The notes below the pieces were generated by a model that made no database searches, had not been told where the DNA came from, and saw nothing but the letters and a program-made list of their open reading frames with translations. The translations under genes and the position numbers were made by a program. Shown piece by piece: positions 34,061 to 43,009 of a DNA stretch of 64,000 nucleotides. The stretch lies in contig CAZHCW010000002.1 in assembly GCA_964531325.1 (NCBI GenBank), positions 62,001 to 126,000 on the forward strand. The letters run 5' to 3'. Source of the DNA: UTCHB3 sp964531325. Lineage in GTDB: Bacteria > Bacteroidota > Ignavibacteria > Ignavibacteriales > Ignavibacteriaceae. Each line of letters opens with the position of its first letter. Within the stretch, counting starts at the first letter, position 1.

Positions 34061-34923
34061 TGGAATTTGATTCACTTCAATATCTTTTTCCGGTTGTAAA
34101 GACCCAAATTGAACCGGGTTTAACCATCGTCCATACCGATATGGGCGATGGTGAACCTGTGGTCTTTATTCATGGATTGGGGAGTTATATCCCGGCCTGG
34201 AATAAAAACCTCACCTCTCTCTCCAAACACCTCCGTTGCATCGCGATTGATTTGCCCGGTTACGGAAAGTCATCCAAAACACTCCATCCCGGAACAATGG
34301 ATTTTTACGCTGAAGTTGTTATCAAACTAATGGATTCTCTTGGAATAAATAAGTTTAACATCTGTGGACATTCAATGGGGGGCGTCATTGCCTTTAAGTT
34401 GGCTATTGAATTCCCTGACAGAGTTAATAAACTTTTCCTCTCTGCTCCCGGTGGTGCCGAGACCTACACCGATGATGAAAAACTGCTTGTTGAAAATTTT
34501 ATCAGCACCGAGAGGATGATTAACAACGATGATAATCAGATTCGTAACAATGTGCTTGTTAACTTTCAAAATTTCCCGGAAGATGCCGGGTTTATGATTT
34601 CAGACAGAATTGTTATTCGAAAAGCGGGGGAGTTTGCAATTCACGCAGAAATTATTGCTCGTAGTGCTTCAGGGGTTATTAACTCCGATGTCCCTTTAAG
34701 GCTCTCAGAAGTTAAATCTCAAACCATGATTATTTTTGGTGACAACGACAAAATGATTCCCAATCGCTTTGTTCATCCCGATTTTACACCTGAAGAAATG
34801 ATTAATATATTCAGACAAAACATCCGTGCACTACACATTAAAATATACCACGATTGCGGTCACTTCCCCCAATTCGAATTCCCTGAACAGTTCAACCGGG
34901 ACCTCCTTAATTTCATTTTATAA
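34060..34923 (+). CDS. Alpha/beta hydrolase, cytoplasmic form
   Basis: 287 residues without a signal peptide. The motifs parallel the preceding paralogue: FIHGLGSYIPAW, CGHSMGGVI with the nucleophile serine, FGDNDKMIP with the acid, and DCGHFPQFE with the histidine. Its ATG overlaps the stop of the lipoprotein hydrolase. It ends the metabolic cluster; 279 bases of non-coding DNA follow before the next start. The intracellular copy could act on thioesters, lactones or residual oligomers. The substrate is unknown. Confidence 0.9.
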   Translation: MEFDSLQYLFPVVKTQIEPGLTIVHTDMGDGEPVVFIHGLGSYIPAWNKNLTSLSKHLRCIAIDLPGYGKSSKTLHPGTMDFYAEVVIKLMDSLGINKFNICGHSMGGVIAFKLAIEFPDRVNKLFLSAPGGAETYTDDEKLLVENFISTERMINNDDNQIRNNVLVNFQNFPEDAGFMISDRIVIRKAGEFAIHAEIIARSASGVINSDVPLRLSEVKSQTMIIFGDNDKMIPNRFVHPDFTPEEMINIFRQNIRALHIKIYHDCGHFPQFEFPEQFNRDLLNFIL

Positions 34924-35062
34924 CTGTCTTAAAAAGATACACTTTTCTGCTTCTTATATTTCACTTTCTACCATTTTAAGCCAAATACGCAGTTTAAACC
35001 AAATTTAGAACATTTTTGAATTTTTTGGACAAAAATGAAACATGTACAAAATGATGCACTAA

Positions 35063-35075
35063 TCTCATAATGAGA
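35063..35075 (+). promoter_or_regulatory. Palindrome, candidate activator site upstream of sigma-54 promoter
   Basis: TCTCATAATGAGA is a perfect 13-base palindrome about 80 bases upstream of the sigma-54 -24 element. That is the usual distance for a bacterial enhancer-binding protein site. No second copy was seen nearby. Confidence 0.4.
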
Positions 35076-35152
35076 CACACTTTTCACCCATTAGATTCTG
35101 TCATCAAAACCTAGAAAGCTTAAAACCAATCAGAAAATGATAAAAAAATATT

Positions 35153-35168
35153 TGGCACGGTAATTGCG
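35153..35168 (+). promoter_or_regulatory. Sigma-54 promoter
   Basis: TGGCACGGTAATTGCG matches the -24/-12 consensus TGGCAC-N5-TTGC. GG (35154-35155) and GC (35166-35167) are exactly ten bases apart. The predicted transcript starts near 35179, 24 bases before the GTG start of the thioester-domain protein. Confidence 0.75.
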
Positions 35169-35202
35169 ATATAGCCTCAACATTTTATCAATCGAGGCAA
35201 TC

Positions 35203-38200
35203 GTGAAAAAACTAAATCTAATTTTTGCAATCACTTTTATAATCATGGCACAGGCATTTGCCGTGGTTCCGGATTCAGTAGTCAACAAACCATTTGTGGT
35301 TCCAGGCGGCTCGATGACACAGTCATCAGGCTCAACTGTAAGAGTTTTTGGTGTAGGAACAGGAAGTAATGTAACTTTTCAGTTTCCTGTCGGAACCAAT
35401 ATGAATGTGTGGGCAGGAACTTTAAGCGGAGAATTAAATGGTATCGCCGCTAAATTTTACTGCATCGACATTTCCCACAATCTGGCAACTTACTCAGTTT
35501 CGAACCCAAATGAATATACTGACGATGGTTCAACCAATCAGTATATCTCTTACATATTAAATAACTATGCACCATTCACCGGTACGCCAATAGCAAGTGA
35601 AGCAGCTGCTATTCAGGTTGCAATTTGGCATTTTAGTGATGGAGTGGATGCAAGCACAGTTACTAATTCAACAATTAAAAATCGTGCACTTGCCATTATC
35701 GCTGATGCGAATGCAAATTCAAACAGTGGATCGATTCTTTCAACTTTGCTTTTTAATCCAACTTCACAGTCATTACCTGTTGGTCAAAATGCAGTTTTTA
35801 ACCTTACCGGTTATAATGCATCATTTCAGACGATGCAGGGGGTTAATGTTGATTTTGGTGCCTCATCAGGAAGTCTTAATTTTAATTCTGCGGTAACAGA
35901 TGCTACAGGAACAATTAGTGGTGTAACACTCTCACAAGGCGTTTCAAACAATGCAACCATTACTGCAACAGCTCACCACATCATTCCTCAGGGAACAAGA
36001 TATGTGCATAAAGTAAGCCCAAATCAGTATCAGAAAATAGTTTTAGCCACACCAATTAACACAACAGTCACCAGTACAGCAACAGTAACCTGGGTTGCCA
36101 CTGCTGATCTTAGCATTACTAAGACCTCATCAAGCAACAGCGGAAATCATGGTGAAATAATTACTTTTACAATCACAGTTACAAATCATGGTCCAAACGG
36201 AGCAACCAATGTAGTTGTTACCGATCAGATTCCAACCGGACTTGATTTTAACTCATATTCCTCTTCACAGGGAAGCTACAACAGCACAACCGGTGTCTGG
36301 ACTGTTGGCAATCTTGCCAACGGTGGAACAGCTACCCTTCAGATGACTACTACAGTTAATCTTCAGTCGCTTAATTCCAACTTTTTTACACTTGGTGAAG
36401 CTGTTGGTTACAATCTTTTTGTATTAAATGATGTTTTTCAGCCTTCATCAGATACCGAAGGTAAAGTAGCAGTAGGTCACAATGCACACTTTGCAGGTTA
36501 CAGTATTGGCGATAAACTTTCATACCCTTCAGGAACTGAAGATGTTTTAATTGTTGGCAACGACCTTACTTATGTTTCAGGTGCTGTTTACAACGGTAAT
36601 GTTGTTTATGGAAACAGCTCAAACCTGCCAATAAATGCAGTTAGCATCAATAATGGTACTGTAAGACAGGGGAATGTGATCGATTTTAATGCAGCTTCAA
36701 CACATCTGCTTAATCTTTCCAACTCACTTTCAAACTATCCTGCAAATGGAAATGTAACATTTCAATGGGGTGGACTTGAACTGACCGGAACACATCCACT
36801 GCTTAATGTTTTTAATGTTGATGGTGCACAGCTTTCACAGGCTAATAACATGGCAATTTCAGTTCCTAACGGATCAGTTGTTCTTGTTAACATAAGTGGA
36901 ACAACAGTATCATGGAGAGGTGGACTCACCGTAACAGGAACCTCAATCAGCAATGTACTTTATAATTTCCCCGATGCAACAAACATTACAATTCAGGGAA
37001 TTGATGTTCGTGGAACAGTTCTCGCTCCTAAAGCAGATATGAATTTTGTAACAGGTGTTATCAATGGTCAGATGATCTGTAAAAACTTCACAGGTCAGGG
37101 ACAAATGAACAATACAATGTTTGTTGGTAACATTCCTGTTGACGAAGATGTGGTTAATGTAGCTGAAATTACACATTCAGATCAATACGATCCCGATTCA
37201 ACACCTAATAACGGTATCACTACAGAAGACGATTATGCATCTGTAATGATTAACCTTTTTAACTATACGGGTGGAAGTGGTGGTTCAGGTGGTGGATCCG
37301 GTGGTGGAAGTGGATCAGGAACAGGAAACTGGACAAGCCAGGGTCAATTTATGAGCAATGAATTTATCTGGGCAATGACCAGCAACAACAGCGGAGACCT
37401 CCTTATCGGAACGATTGGTGGAAAGATTTACCAGCAGACAACAACAGGATTTGAAAGAATAAATACTTCAATGACAGTTGGTTATGTATGGTCACTCGCA
37501 GTTGATGCTTCTGGTACAATCTATGCAGGAACAGAACAAGGTCTCTATAAGACAGTAAATGGTGGAACCACATGGACACTTACTTCACTTGCAGGCAAAG
37601 ATGTAAGAGCAGTCAAAATTGACGCACAAGGCAATCTGTATGCAGGAACATGGGGTTATGGAGTACTTAAATCCACCGATAATGGATCAACCTGGACAAC
37701 ACTTAACACAGGCATCCTCAACACAGCAATTCACGCACTTGCGATTGATGGTTCCGGAAATATTTACGCCGGTTCTTTTGGTGGTGGAATCATTAAATCA
37801 ATCAATGGTGGAAATGACTGGACTGACCTCAACGCAGGTTTCCCTTACATCTGGGCTCTTACAGTTGCTCCAAATGGCAACATATACGCAGGCACTTATG
37901 GTGCAGGAGTTCTTAAATCAGCTAATAATGGCTCAACATGGACAAACACCAATGTTGGTCAGGCATTTATTTATGGAGTTACAACTGATGCAAACAACAA
38001 TGTTTATGCAGCTTCGTGGGCTAACGGAATATTTGGAAGTTCGGATAATGGCGCTAACTGGGTCAACCTTGGTCTCTCAGGCCTTGGAGCAGGTGCAGTT
38101 TTCTCAACCCCGACATCGAGTATCGTATGGGCAGGAACAGAAAATGGCACACTCTACTCACTCAACTCACCAATGTCTGTCGAGACCGTTGGCAATTCAG

Positions 38201-38469
38201 TACCGGTAGAGTTTAACCTTTCACAGAATTATCCAAATCCATTTAACCCTTCAACGGTTATAAGATTTGCAATTCCTGCAGAGAACCTGGTTACATTAAA
38301 TATCTATTCAATCACAGGTGAACTTGTTGCTTCCTTATTAAACGAAGTGAAAACAGCCGGTGAATATGAAGTAAGTTTTGATGCAACTTCACTCCCAACA
38401 GGCGTTTATATCTATAAAATAAATGCAGGCAGTTTCAGCAGTGTCAAAAAAATGATGTTGGTGAAATAA
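35203..38469 (+). CDS. T9SS surface protein: thioester domain, DUF11, choice-of-anchor A, propeller
   Basis: 1089 residues from a GTG at 35203, chosen because the signal peptide (KKLNLIFAITFIIMAQAFA) begins there and GAGG lies upstream. Residues about 60-170 look like a thioester domain: Cys87 in KFYCIDIS and Gln138 in AAIQVAIWHFSDG would form the internal bond used by Gram-positive adhesins for covalent binding to hosts or surfaces. A DUF11 repeat (about 300-395) and a choice-of-anchor A domain (about 400-690) follow. Then comes a Gly/Ser linker and a BNR/YCF48-like propeller of repeated NGGTTWT or NGSTWT and IYAGT motifs. It ends with a T9SS sorting domain (NLSQNYPNPFNPSTVIRF). A sigma-54 promoter precedes it. 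Confidence 0.85.
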   Translation: MKKLNLIFAITFIIMAQAFAVVPDSVVNKPFVVPGGSMTQSSGSTVRVFGVGTGSNVTFQFPVGTNMNVWAGTLSGELNGIAAKFYCIDISHNLATYSVSNPNEYTDDGSTNQYISYILNNYAPFTGTPIASEAAAIQVAIWHFSDGVDASTVTNSTIKNRALAIIADANANSNSGSILSTLLFNPTSQSLPVGQNAVFNLTGYNASFQTMQGVNVDFGASSGSLNFNSAVTDATGTISGVTLSQGVSNNATITATAHHIIPQGTRYVHKVSPNQYQKIVLATPINTTVTSTATVTWVATADLSITKTSSSNSGNHGEIITFTITVTNHGPNGATNVVVTDQIPTGLDFNSYSSSQGSYNSTTGVWTVGNLANGGTATLQMTTTVNLQSLNSNFFTLGEAVGYNLFVLNDVFQPSSDTEGKVAVGHNAHFAGYSIGDKLSYPSGTEDVLIVGNDLTYVSGAVYNGNVVYGNSSNLPINAVSINNGTVRQGNVIDFNAASTHLLNLSNSLSNYPANGNVTFQWGGLELTGTHPLLNVFNVDGAQLSQANNMAISVPNGSVVLVNISGTTVSWRGGLTVTGTSISNVLYNFPDATNITIQGIDVRGTVLAPKADMNFVTGVINGQMICKNFTGQGQMNNTMFVGNIPVDEDVVNVAEITHSDQYDPDSTPNNGITTEDDYASVMINLFNYTGGSGGSGGGSGGGSGSGTGNWTSQGQFMSNEFIWAMTSNNSGDLLIGTIGGKIYQQTTTGFERINTSMTVGYVWSLAVDASGTIYAGTEQGLYKTVNGGTTWTLTSLAGKDVRAVKIDAQGNLYAGTWGYGVLKSTDNGSTWTTLNTGILNTAIHALAIDGSGNIYAGSFGGGIIKSINGGNDWTDLNAGFPYIWALTVAPNGNIYAGTYGAGVLKSANNGSTWTNTNVGQAFIYGVTTDANNNVYAASWANGIFGSSDNGANWVNLGLSGLGAGAVFSTPTSSIVWAGTENGTLYSLNSPMSVETVGNSVPVEFNLSQNYPNPFNPSTVIRFAIPAENLVTLNIYSITGELVASLLNEVKTAGEYEVSFDATSLPTGVYIYKINAGSFSSVKKMMLVK

Positions 38470-38530
38470 AAAGGAAAAACATTTCCAAAGGGGAATTAAT
38501 AACTCTAAATACTTATGATGTGATGTTATG

Positions 38531-38564
38531 GCCCCGGCACTTGTTGTCGGGGCTTTTTTATTTT
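38531..38564 (+). terminator. Rho-independent terminator
   Basis: GCCCCGGCA and TGTCGGGGC form a 9-pair stem (one G-T pair) with a 5-base loop, followed by TTTTTTATTTT. It closes the thioester-protein transcript and lies just before the convergent gene at 38571. Confidence 0.85.
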
Positions 38565-38570
38565 AAAATA

Positions 38571-39104
38571 CTATCCCGCCTGGTCGTAAGCTTTTTTGAT
38601 CCAATCGAATATTTCCTGATTTAATTCTGAAATATCGCCGATTTTGATTCTGTGGGTACACATTGCATTCCAACTACCGGCCTTCTCGGTGATACCTGTG
38701 GGTTCTTCACCTTTAATATTCAGACCTAAATCAAGTCGGGTTTTAACACTTGGCTGGATGATTGCAAACTGTTTTTTTCGTCTGATGCTTACATAAGCTT
38801 TTTTGGGAGCTTCTTCAATGTCGGCTCCAAATCCCAAAATCACTTCCATCAGTTTTTCGTAAATGGGGAAGAGATTTTCTTTCCCTTTATATTGATCGTC
38901 GATAAGCTGCGACTGATCTTCCACTGATCCTGCATCGGTTCCACGAGCTTTGTGAGTGATCATGTTTGCAAATCCATAAGTGATCCCATGGTCACTTTTA
39001 AGGAAGTTTACAATCTCTAAATGTTTCTGCAATCCACTTGCAGAAATAATATTTCTCCACTCCTCAAGCGTTTTTCCAGTCTTTAAAACGAATTCATCTT
39101 GCAT
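38571..39104 (-). CDS. DUF4287/DUF5655-type protein
   Basis: 177 residues. The N-terminal about 70 residues (LKTGKTLEEWRNIISASGL, HLEIVNFLKSDHGITYGFAN) match DUF4287. The rest (YEKLMEVILGFGADIEEAPK, YVSIRRKKQFAIIQPSVKTR, LDLGLNIKG) matches DUF5655. The two domains often occur together in small cytoplasmic proteins with no assigned function. It is alone on the minus strand, between the terminator and a divergent acetyltransferase gene, and has no signal peptide. Confidence 0.75.
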   Translation of the reverse strand: MQDEFVLKTGKTLEEWRNIISASGLQKHLEIVNFLKSDHGITYGFANMITHKARGTDAGSVEDQSQLIDDQYKGKENLFPIYEKLMEVILGFGADIEEAPKKAYVSIRRKKQFAIIQPSVKTRLDLGLNIKGEEPTGITEKAGSWNAMCTHRIKIGDISELNQEIFDWIKKAYDQAG

Positions 39105-39197
39105 GTTAACTCCGGGTTAGTCAGTTTTCTAATAAAATTGAATTTCATATATTGCAAAATGAAAAAAAGTATTTAATTATTCAAATAAAGAATTATT

Positions 39198-39710
39198 ATG
39201 TCACCAGACAATAGTATAAATATCAGATCAGCAGAACAAAAAGATTTGGTTGAGATTAGAGAATTACTCCGTACTACATGGTATGCTGCCTATGATTTCA
39301 TTCCCAAGGAAGACCTTGACTGGTATCTGGATGCAAATTATAGCGATGTAAAGTTGAAAGAGTTGCTTAAAACCGACAGGGAAGAGTGTTTCGTTTATGA
39401 TGACGGAGCCCTTTCAGGTTGGATGCGCTTGCGTCTGGACGATGACAATAACATTTTTTCAATCATTTCGTTATATGTCCTCCCGTCACATCAGGGAAAA
39501 GGAATCGGGAAACAACTTCTCAATTTTGCCTGCGAATTTGCACTTGAGTACAGATTTGAAAAAGTAACACTTGGAGTAATGACACAAAATGAAAAAAGTG
39601 CCAAATGGTACAAAGATCAAGGATTTGAAGTGATTGGCAAAGAGCCCTTTATTATGGGCAAAACCGAAGTTGAACACCTCATAATGGAAAAAGTAATTTT
39701 CTTTCAGTGA
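39198..39710 (+). CDS. GNAT-family N-acetyltransferase
   Basis: 170 residues. Motif A for acetyl-CoA binding is SLYVLPSHQGKGIGKQLL, and motif B is SAKWYKDQGFEVIGKEPF. IRSAEQKDLVEIRELLRTTWY at the N-terminus is usual for the RimI-like branch. The substrate cannot be told. It is divergent from the DUF4287 gene and 95 bases before hemB, so probably a single-gene unit. Confidence 0.9.
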   Translation: MSPDNSINIRSAEQKDLVEIRELLRTTWYAAYDFIPKEDLDWYLDANYSDVKLKELLKTDREECFVYDDGALSGWMRLRLDDDNNIFSIISLYVLPSHQGKGIGKQLLNFACEFALEYRFEKVTLGVMTQNEKSAKWYKDQGFEVIGKEPFIMGKTEVEHLIMEKVIFFQ

Positions 39711-39805
39711 TACTTTCCATTTCACTTTCTTAGCCCCTTTAATAGTTGTAAATTTAGGTTTAAAATTTTACAATTTTCGAATTATATTGCCCTCAGGAGA
39801 CCATA

Positions 39806-40789
39806 ATGGCTGATTTTCCGATTAAAAGATTACGCAGGTTACGCTATAACCCATTGGTTCGTGACCTCGTTCGTGAAACACTTCTTACCAAAAACGATTT
39901 TATTTATCCGATGTTTGCTGTTCCCGGTACGGGAATCAGGAAAGAAATCAGATCCATGCCCGGGGTCTTTAATTTCTCTATTGATGAATTGGTAAAAGAG
40001 TGTAAAGAAGTGGCAGCTTTGGGAATTCCTGCAGTCATTTTATTTGGAATCCCCGAACGAAAAGATGAAGTGGGATCTGATGCTTATACAGATGATGGAA
40101 TCATTCAAAGAGCAATTCGTGCGATAAAAGCCGAAGTAAAAAATCTGCTTGTTATCACAGATGTCTGTTTGTGTGAATATACTTCCCACGGTCACTGTGG
40201 AGTTTTAAATGGTGAAGAGATATTAAACGATGAGACAGTTGATCTGCTCGTAAAAGAGGCGGTTTCCCACGCAAAAGCTGGTGCCGATGTGATCGCTCCC
40301 TCTGATATGATGGATGGAAGAATTGGCGCCATCCGTAAAGGACTTGATGATAATGGATTTAAAAACATCCCTGTTCTCAGTTATGCAGTGAAGTATGCTT
40401 CAGGATATTATGGACCGTTCAGAGATGCTGCTGATTCTGCTCCCGCATTTGGTGACAGAAGATCACATCAAATGGATGTTGCCAATGGTGACGAAGCGAT
40501 AAGAGAAGCACTTAGTGATGTTGAAGAGGGTGCCGATATAATTATGGTTAAACCCGCCGGTGCCTACTTGGATATCATCAAAAGAGTAAAAGATGCCACG
40601 GGGATGCCCCTTGCAGCATATCAGGTATCGGGTGAATACGCAATGATTAAAGCCGCCGGAAAACTCGGTTGGATTGATGAGGAACGGGTTATGATGGAAT
40701 CGCTTGTGGCAATAAAAAGAGCCGGAGCTGATATGATCCTCACCTATTTTGCAATGGAAGCCGCTAAAGTACTCGACAGAAACAAATAA
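39806..40789 (+). CDS. hemB: Delta-aminolevulinic acid dehydratase
   Basis: It condenses two aminolevulinates to porphobilinogen. 327 residues. DVCLCEYTSHGHCGVL carries the cysteines of the zinc-type active site. The two Schiff-base lysines are in SYAVKYASGYYGPFRDA and IMVKPAGAYLDII. The N-terminus RRLRYNPLVRDLVRETLL is typical. CAGGAG precedes the ATG. It is followed 21 bases later by hemL, forming a second heme cluster apart from the operon at 3680-12383. Confidence 0.97.
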   Translation: MADFPIKRLRRLRYNPLVRDLVRETLLTKNDFIYPMFAVPGTGIRKEIRSMPGVFNFSIDELVKECKEVAALGIPAVILFGIPERKDEVGSDAYTDDGIIQRAIRAIKAEVKNLLVITDVCLCEYTSHGHCGVLNGEEILNDETVDLLVKEAVSHAKAGADVIAPSDMMDGRIGAIRKGLDDNGFKNIPVLSYAVKYASGYYGPFRDAADSAPAFGDRRSHQMDVANGDEAIREALSDVEEGADIIMVKPAGAYLDIIKRVKDATGMPLAAYQVSGEYAMIKAAGKLGWIDEERVMMESLVAIKRAGADMILTYFAMEAAKVLDRNK

Positions 40790-40810
40790 TTTTAAATATT
40801 GAGAATTAAA

Positions 40811-42091
40811 ATGGATATTAGTAAAAGCATCAAGCTTTTTGAAGAAGGTAAAAAATATATTCCCGGTGGAGTAAATTCACCCGTAAGAGCCTTTAAATCT
40901 GTGGGTGGAAACCCTGTATTTATGGCAAGAGGTGAAGGATCAAAACTGTTTGATGTTGACGGAAATGAATACATTGACTATATCGGAAGTTGGGGACCCC
41001 ACATCTTTGGTCACAATCCACCATTTATAAAAGAAGCAGTCTTAAAAGCTTTGGAGAATGGTTCCAGTTTTGGTGCTCCCACCGAAATGGAAGTGGAGAT
41101 GGCAAAACTTATCACCTCAATGGTTCCATCAATTGAGATGGTCCGTATGGTAAACTCAGGAACAGAAGCCACTATGAGCGCTGTCAGAGTAGCCAGGGGA
41201 TATACCAACAGAGAAAAAATAATCAAATTTGAAGGATGTTATCACGGACACGCCGATTTTTTCCTGATTAAGGCGGGGAGCGGGGCATTAACATTTGGGC
41301 AACCCGACAGTCCCGGTGTAACAAAAGGAACCGCAAATGACACTTTGATTGCAAGATATAATGATCTTGACAGTGTTATTGAATTGGTGAAACAAAACAA
41401 AGGTGAGGTTGCAGCTCTTATTCTGGAGCCAGTGGTTGGGAATATGGGAGTTGTAATACCTACCGAAGATTTTATGAATGGGTTACGGGAAATTTGCACA
41501 AAAGAAGGAATAGTTTTCATTTTTGATGAAGTGATGACCGGTTTCCGTCTTGCACAAGGTGGTGCTCAAGAGGTATTTGGAATCACTCCTGACATGACAA
41601 CTTTTGGAAAAATCATTGGTGGTGGTCTTCCTGTTGGTGCTTTTGGTGGCAAAAGGGAGATTATGGAAAAACTTGCACCCATGGGCCCCGTTTATCAGGC
41701 CGGTACTTTAAGTGGAAACCCACTTGCGATGGCGGCGGGATTTGCAGCTTTAACACATATCAAAGAGAATCCCGGAATTTATGATCTGCTTGAAGAGAAA
41801 ACAGATAAACTTGAGACAGGATTTAGAGAAAATCTTGAAAAACTTGGAAAAGAATTTAGAATCAACCGTATTGGTTCGATGATAAGCATGTTTTTTACCG
41901 AACAACCTGTTTACGATTTGGAATCAGCAATGAAATCTGATACTGCTTTGTATGCAAAGTTTTTTCATGGGATGCTCGACAGAGGAATATATCTTCCACC
42001 TGCGCAGTTTGAATCATGGTTCCTGAGTACGGCTCTTACTGATGATGACATTGAGAGGACAATAAAAGCTCATCATGAGGCCCTTTTATAG
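40811..42091 (+). CDS. hemL: Glutamate-1-semialdehyde 2,1-aminomutase
   Basis: A PLP enzyme making 5-aminolevulinate from the HemA product. It has 426 residues from the ATG at 40811 (a TTG at 40799 is also in frame). YIPGGVNSPVRAFKSVGG is the N-terminal hallmark. MVNSGTEATMSAVRVARGYT binds the cofactor phosphate, IFDEVMTGFR carries the aspartate, and the Schiff-base lysine is in TTFGKIIGGGLPVGAFGG. The stop lies in a hairpin shared with the convergent gene. Confidence 0.97.
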   Translation: MDISKSIKLFEEGKKYIPGGVNSPVRAFKSVGGNPVFMARGEGSKLFDVDGNEYIDYIGSWGPHIFGHNPPFIKEAVLKALENGSSFGAPTEMEVEMAKLITSMVPSIEMVRMVNSGTEATMSAVRVARGYTNREKIIKFEGCYHGHADFFLIKAGSGALTFGQPDSPGVTKGTANDTLIARYNDLDSVIELVKQNKGEVAALILEPVVGNMGVVIPTEDFMNGLREICTKEGIVFIFDEVMTGFRLAQGGAQEVFGITPDMTTFGKIIGGGLPVGAFGGKREIMEKLAPMGPVYQAGTLSGNPLAMAAGFAALTHIKENPGIYDLLEEKTDKLETGFRENLEKLGKEFRINRIGSMISMFFTEQPVYDLESAMKSDTALYAKFFHGMLDRGIYLPPAQFESWFLSTALTDDDIERTIKAHHEALL

Positions 42092-42106
42092 TTATCAATA
42101 AAAGGG
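42081..42106. terminator. Hairpin containing both stops of convergent hemL and M50-like genes
   Basis: CCCTTTTAT (42081-42089) pairs perfectly with ATAAAAGGG (42098-42106), with an 8-base loop. The hemL stop (42089-42091) and the opposite stop (42095-42097) fall at or in the loop. It could act as a weak two-way terminator; a T-rich run follows on the plus strand at about 42119. Confidence 0.5.
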
Positions 42107-42949
42107 ATTGAGTAACTTTTTTCTTTTAATCAAATAAAAGATGAAAAGGGGAATATAGATCAGGATAAAAGTCAGGATCGTTAGTGCGAGCCCGAATATG
42201 AGGATACCGTGCATTCTGCCAAGAAATGTGGTAAACCAGTCGACATAACCGGCGGAGTTAATTTTCAGGAATGACAAAACCAGATTTATAATAAATATAA
42301 GAGCAACCAACAATCCAAAACCCGGTAGCGCATTCTTGAGATCGGTGTGACTTGGAGCGATATGTGCCGAAATGGATGTCATGATATAAAGAATTATCAC
42401 TGACAGGATGGTTGGTTTTATCAATGTACCGCTGACGATCGAAATGTTCCCGCTGATTTTTGAATAAACTTCTTTTAATACACTGATTGTTGAGTTGTTG
42501 AAGTTATCCAGTTCAAATTTGGATTTCACGGGCTCGGCTGCCAAATCGGGGAAAAAGGTATCAAACAGGAGATAGAGGATTAAACTTCCAACCAAAAGAG
42601 GGGCAATTCCTATAAAAAAATTGCCAATTGACTGATAAAAACTTTTGGGATTGTAGTTGTGGGAAACATATCCAAGTACACCGGAAGCCTTGTCGGGCTT
42701 AAAAAGTGCAACTTCAGTTATTTTATGCCTGAAAATCAGACAAAAAATGGCATGTCCAAGTTCATGAACGGGTGTTCCAATCCAAGCAGTAAGATAAACA
42801 CCTTTCCATCCAGTGGTTTTGCTGAAAGAGATGCAGATCATTCTTTGTAATAAAAACAGAGCTGCGGTAATCAATCCCGTCTGACCAAAGATTAAAATTA
42901 CATGGATAAGTGTCAGTTTGGAGGCGTTAAGAAAAGTGTCTAAAATCAT
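42095..42949 (-). CDS. M50-like membrane metallopeptidase
   Basis: 284 residues with about six hydrophobic segments. HELGHA in WIGTPVHELGHAIFCLIF is an HExxH zinc motif inside a membrane segment, as in M50 (site-2 protease-like) families. A second metal ligand of the NPDG type is not obvious; SHNYNPKSFYQ is a loose candidate. The family cleaves within membranes, but many members of this branch are uncharacterised. It converges with hemL and is divergent from nth. Confidence 0.75.
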   Translation of the reverse strand: MILDTFLNASKLTLIHVILIFGQTGLITAALFLLQRMICISFSKTTGWKGVYLTAWIGTPVHELGHAIFCLIFRHKITEVALFKPDKASGVLGYVSHNYNPKSFYQSIGNFFIGIAPLLVGSLILYLLFDTFFPDLAAEPVKSKFELDNFNNSTISVLKEVYSKISGNISIVSGTLIKPTILSVIILYIMTSISAHIAPSHTDLKNALPGFGLLVALIFIINLVLSFLKINSAGYVDWFTTFLGRMHGILIFGLALTILTFILIYIPLFIFYLIKRKKLLNPFY

Positions 42950-43009
42950 CCGTTATGATAGAATAATTATATAATTGAAAACAACAATTTACAAAATATT
43001 GAAGTAAAA

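Noticed and set aside
37619..38209. 196-codon open frame on the plus strand, shifted frame within the thioester-domain protein
   Set aside because: It lies in the repeated propeller region, where low stop density follows from the repeat composition. Its product is a Met/Gln-rich string with no domain, and the main frame is clearly coding.
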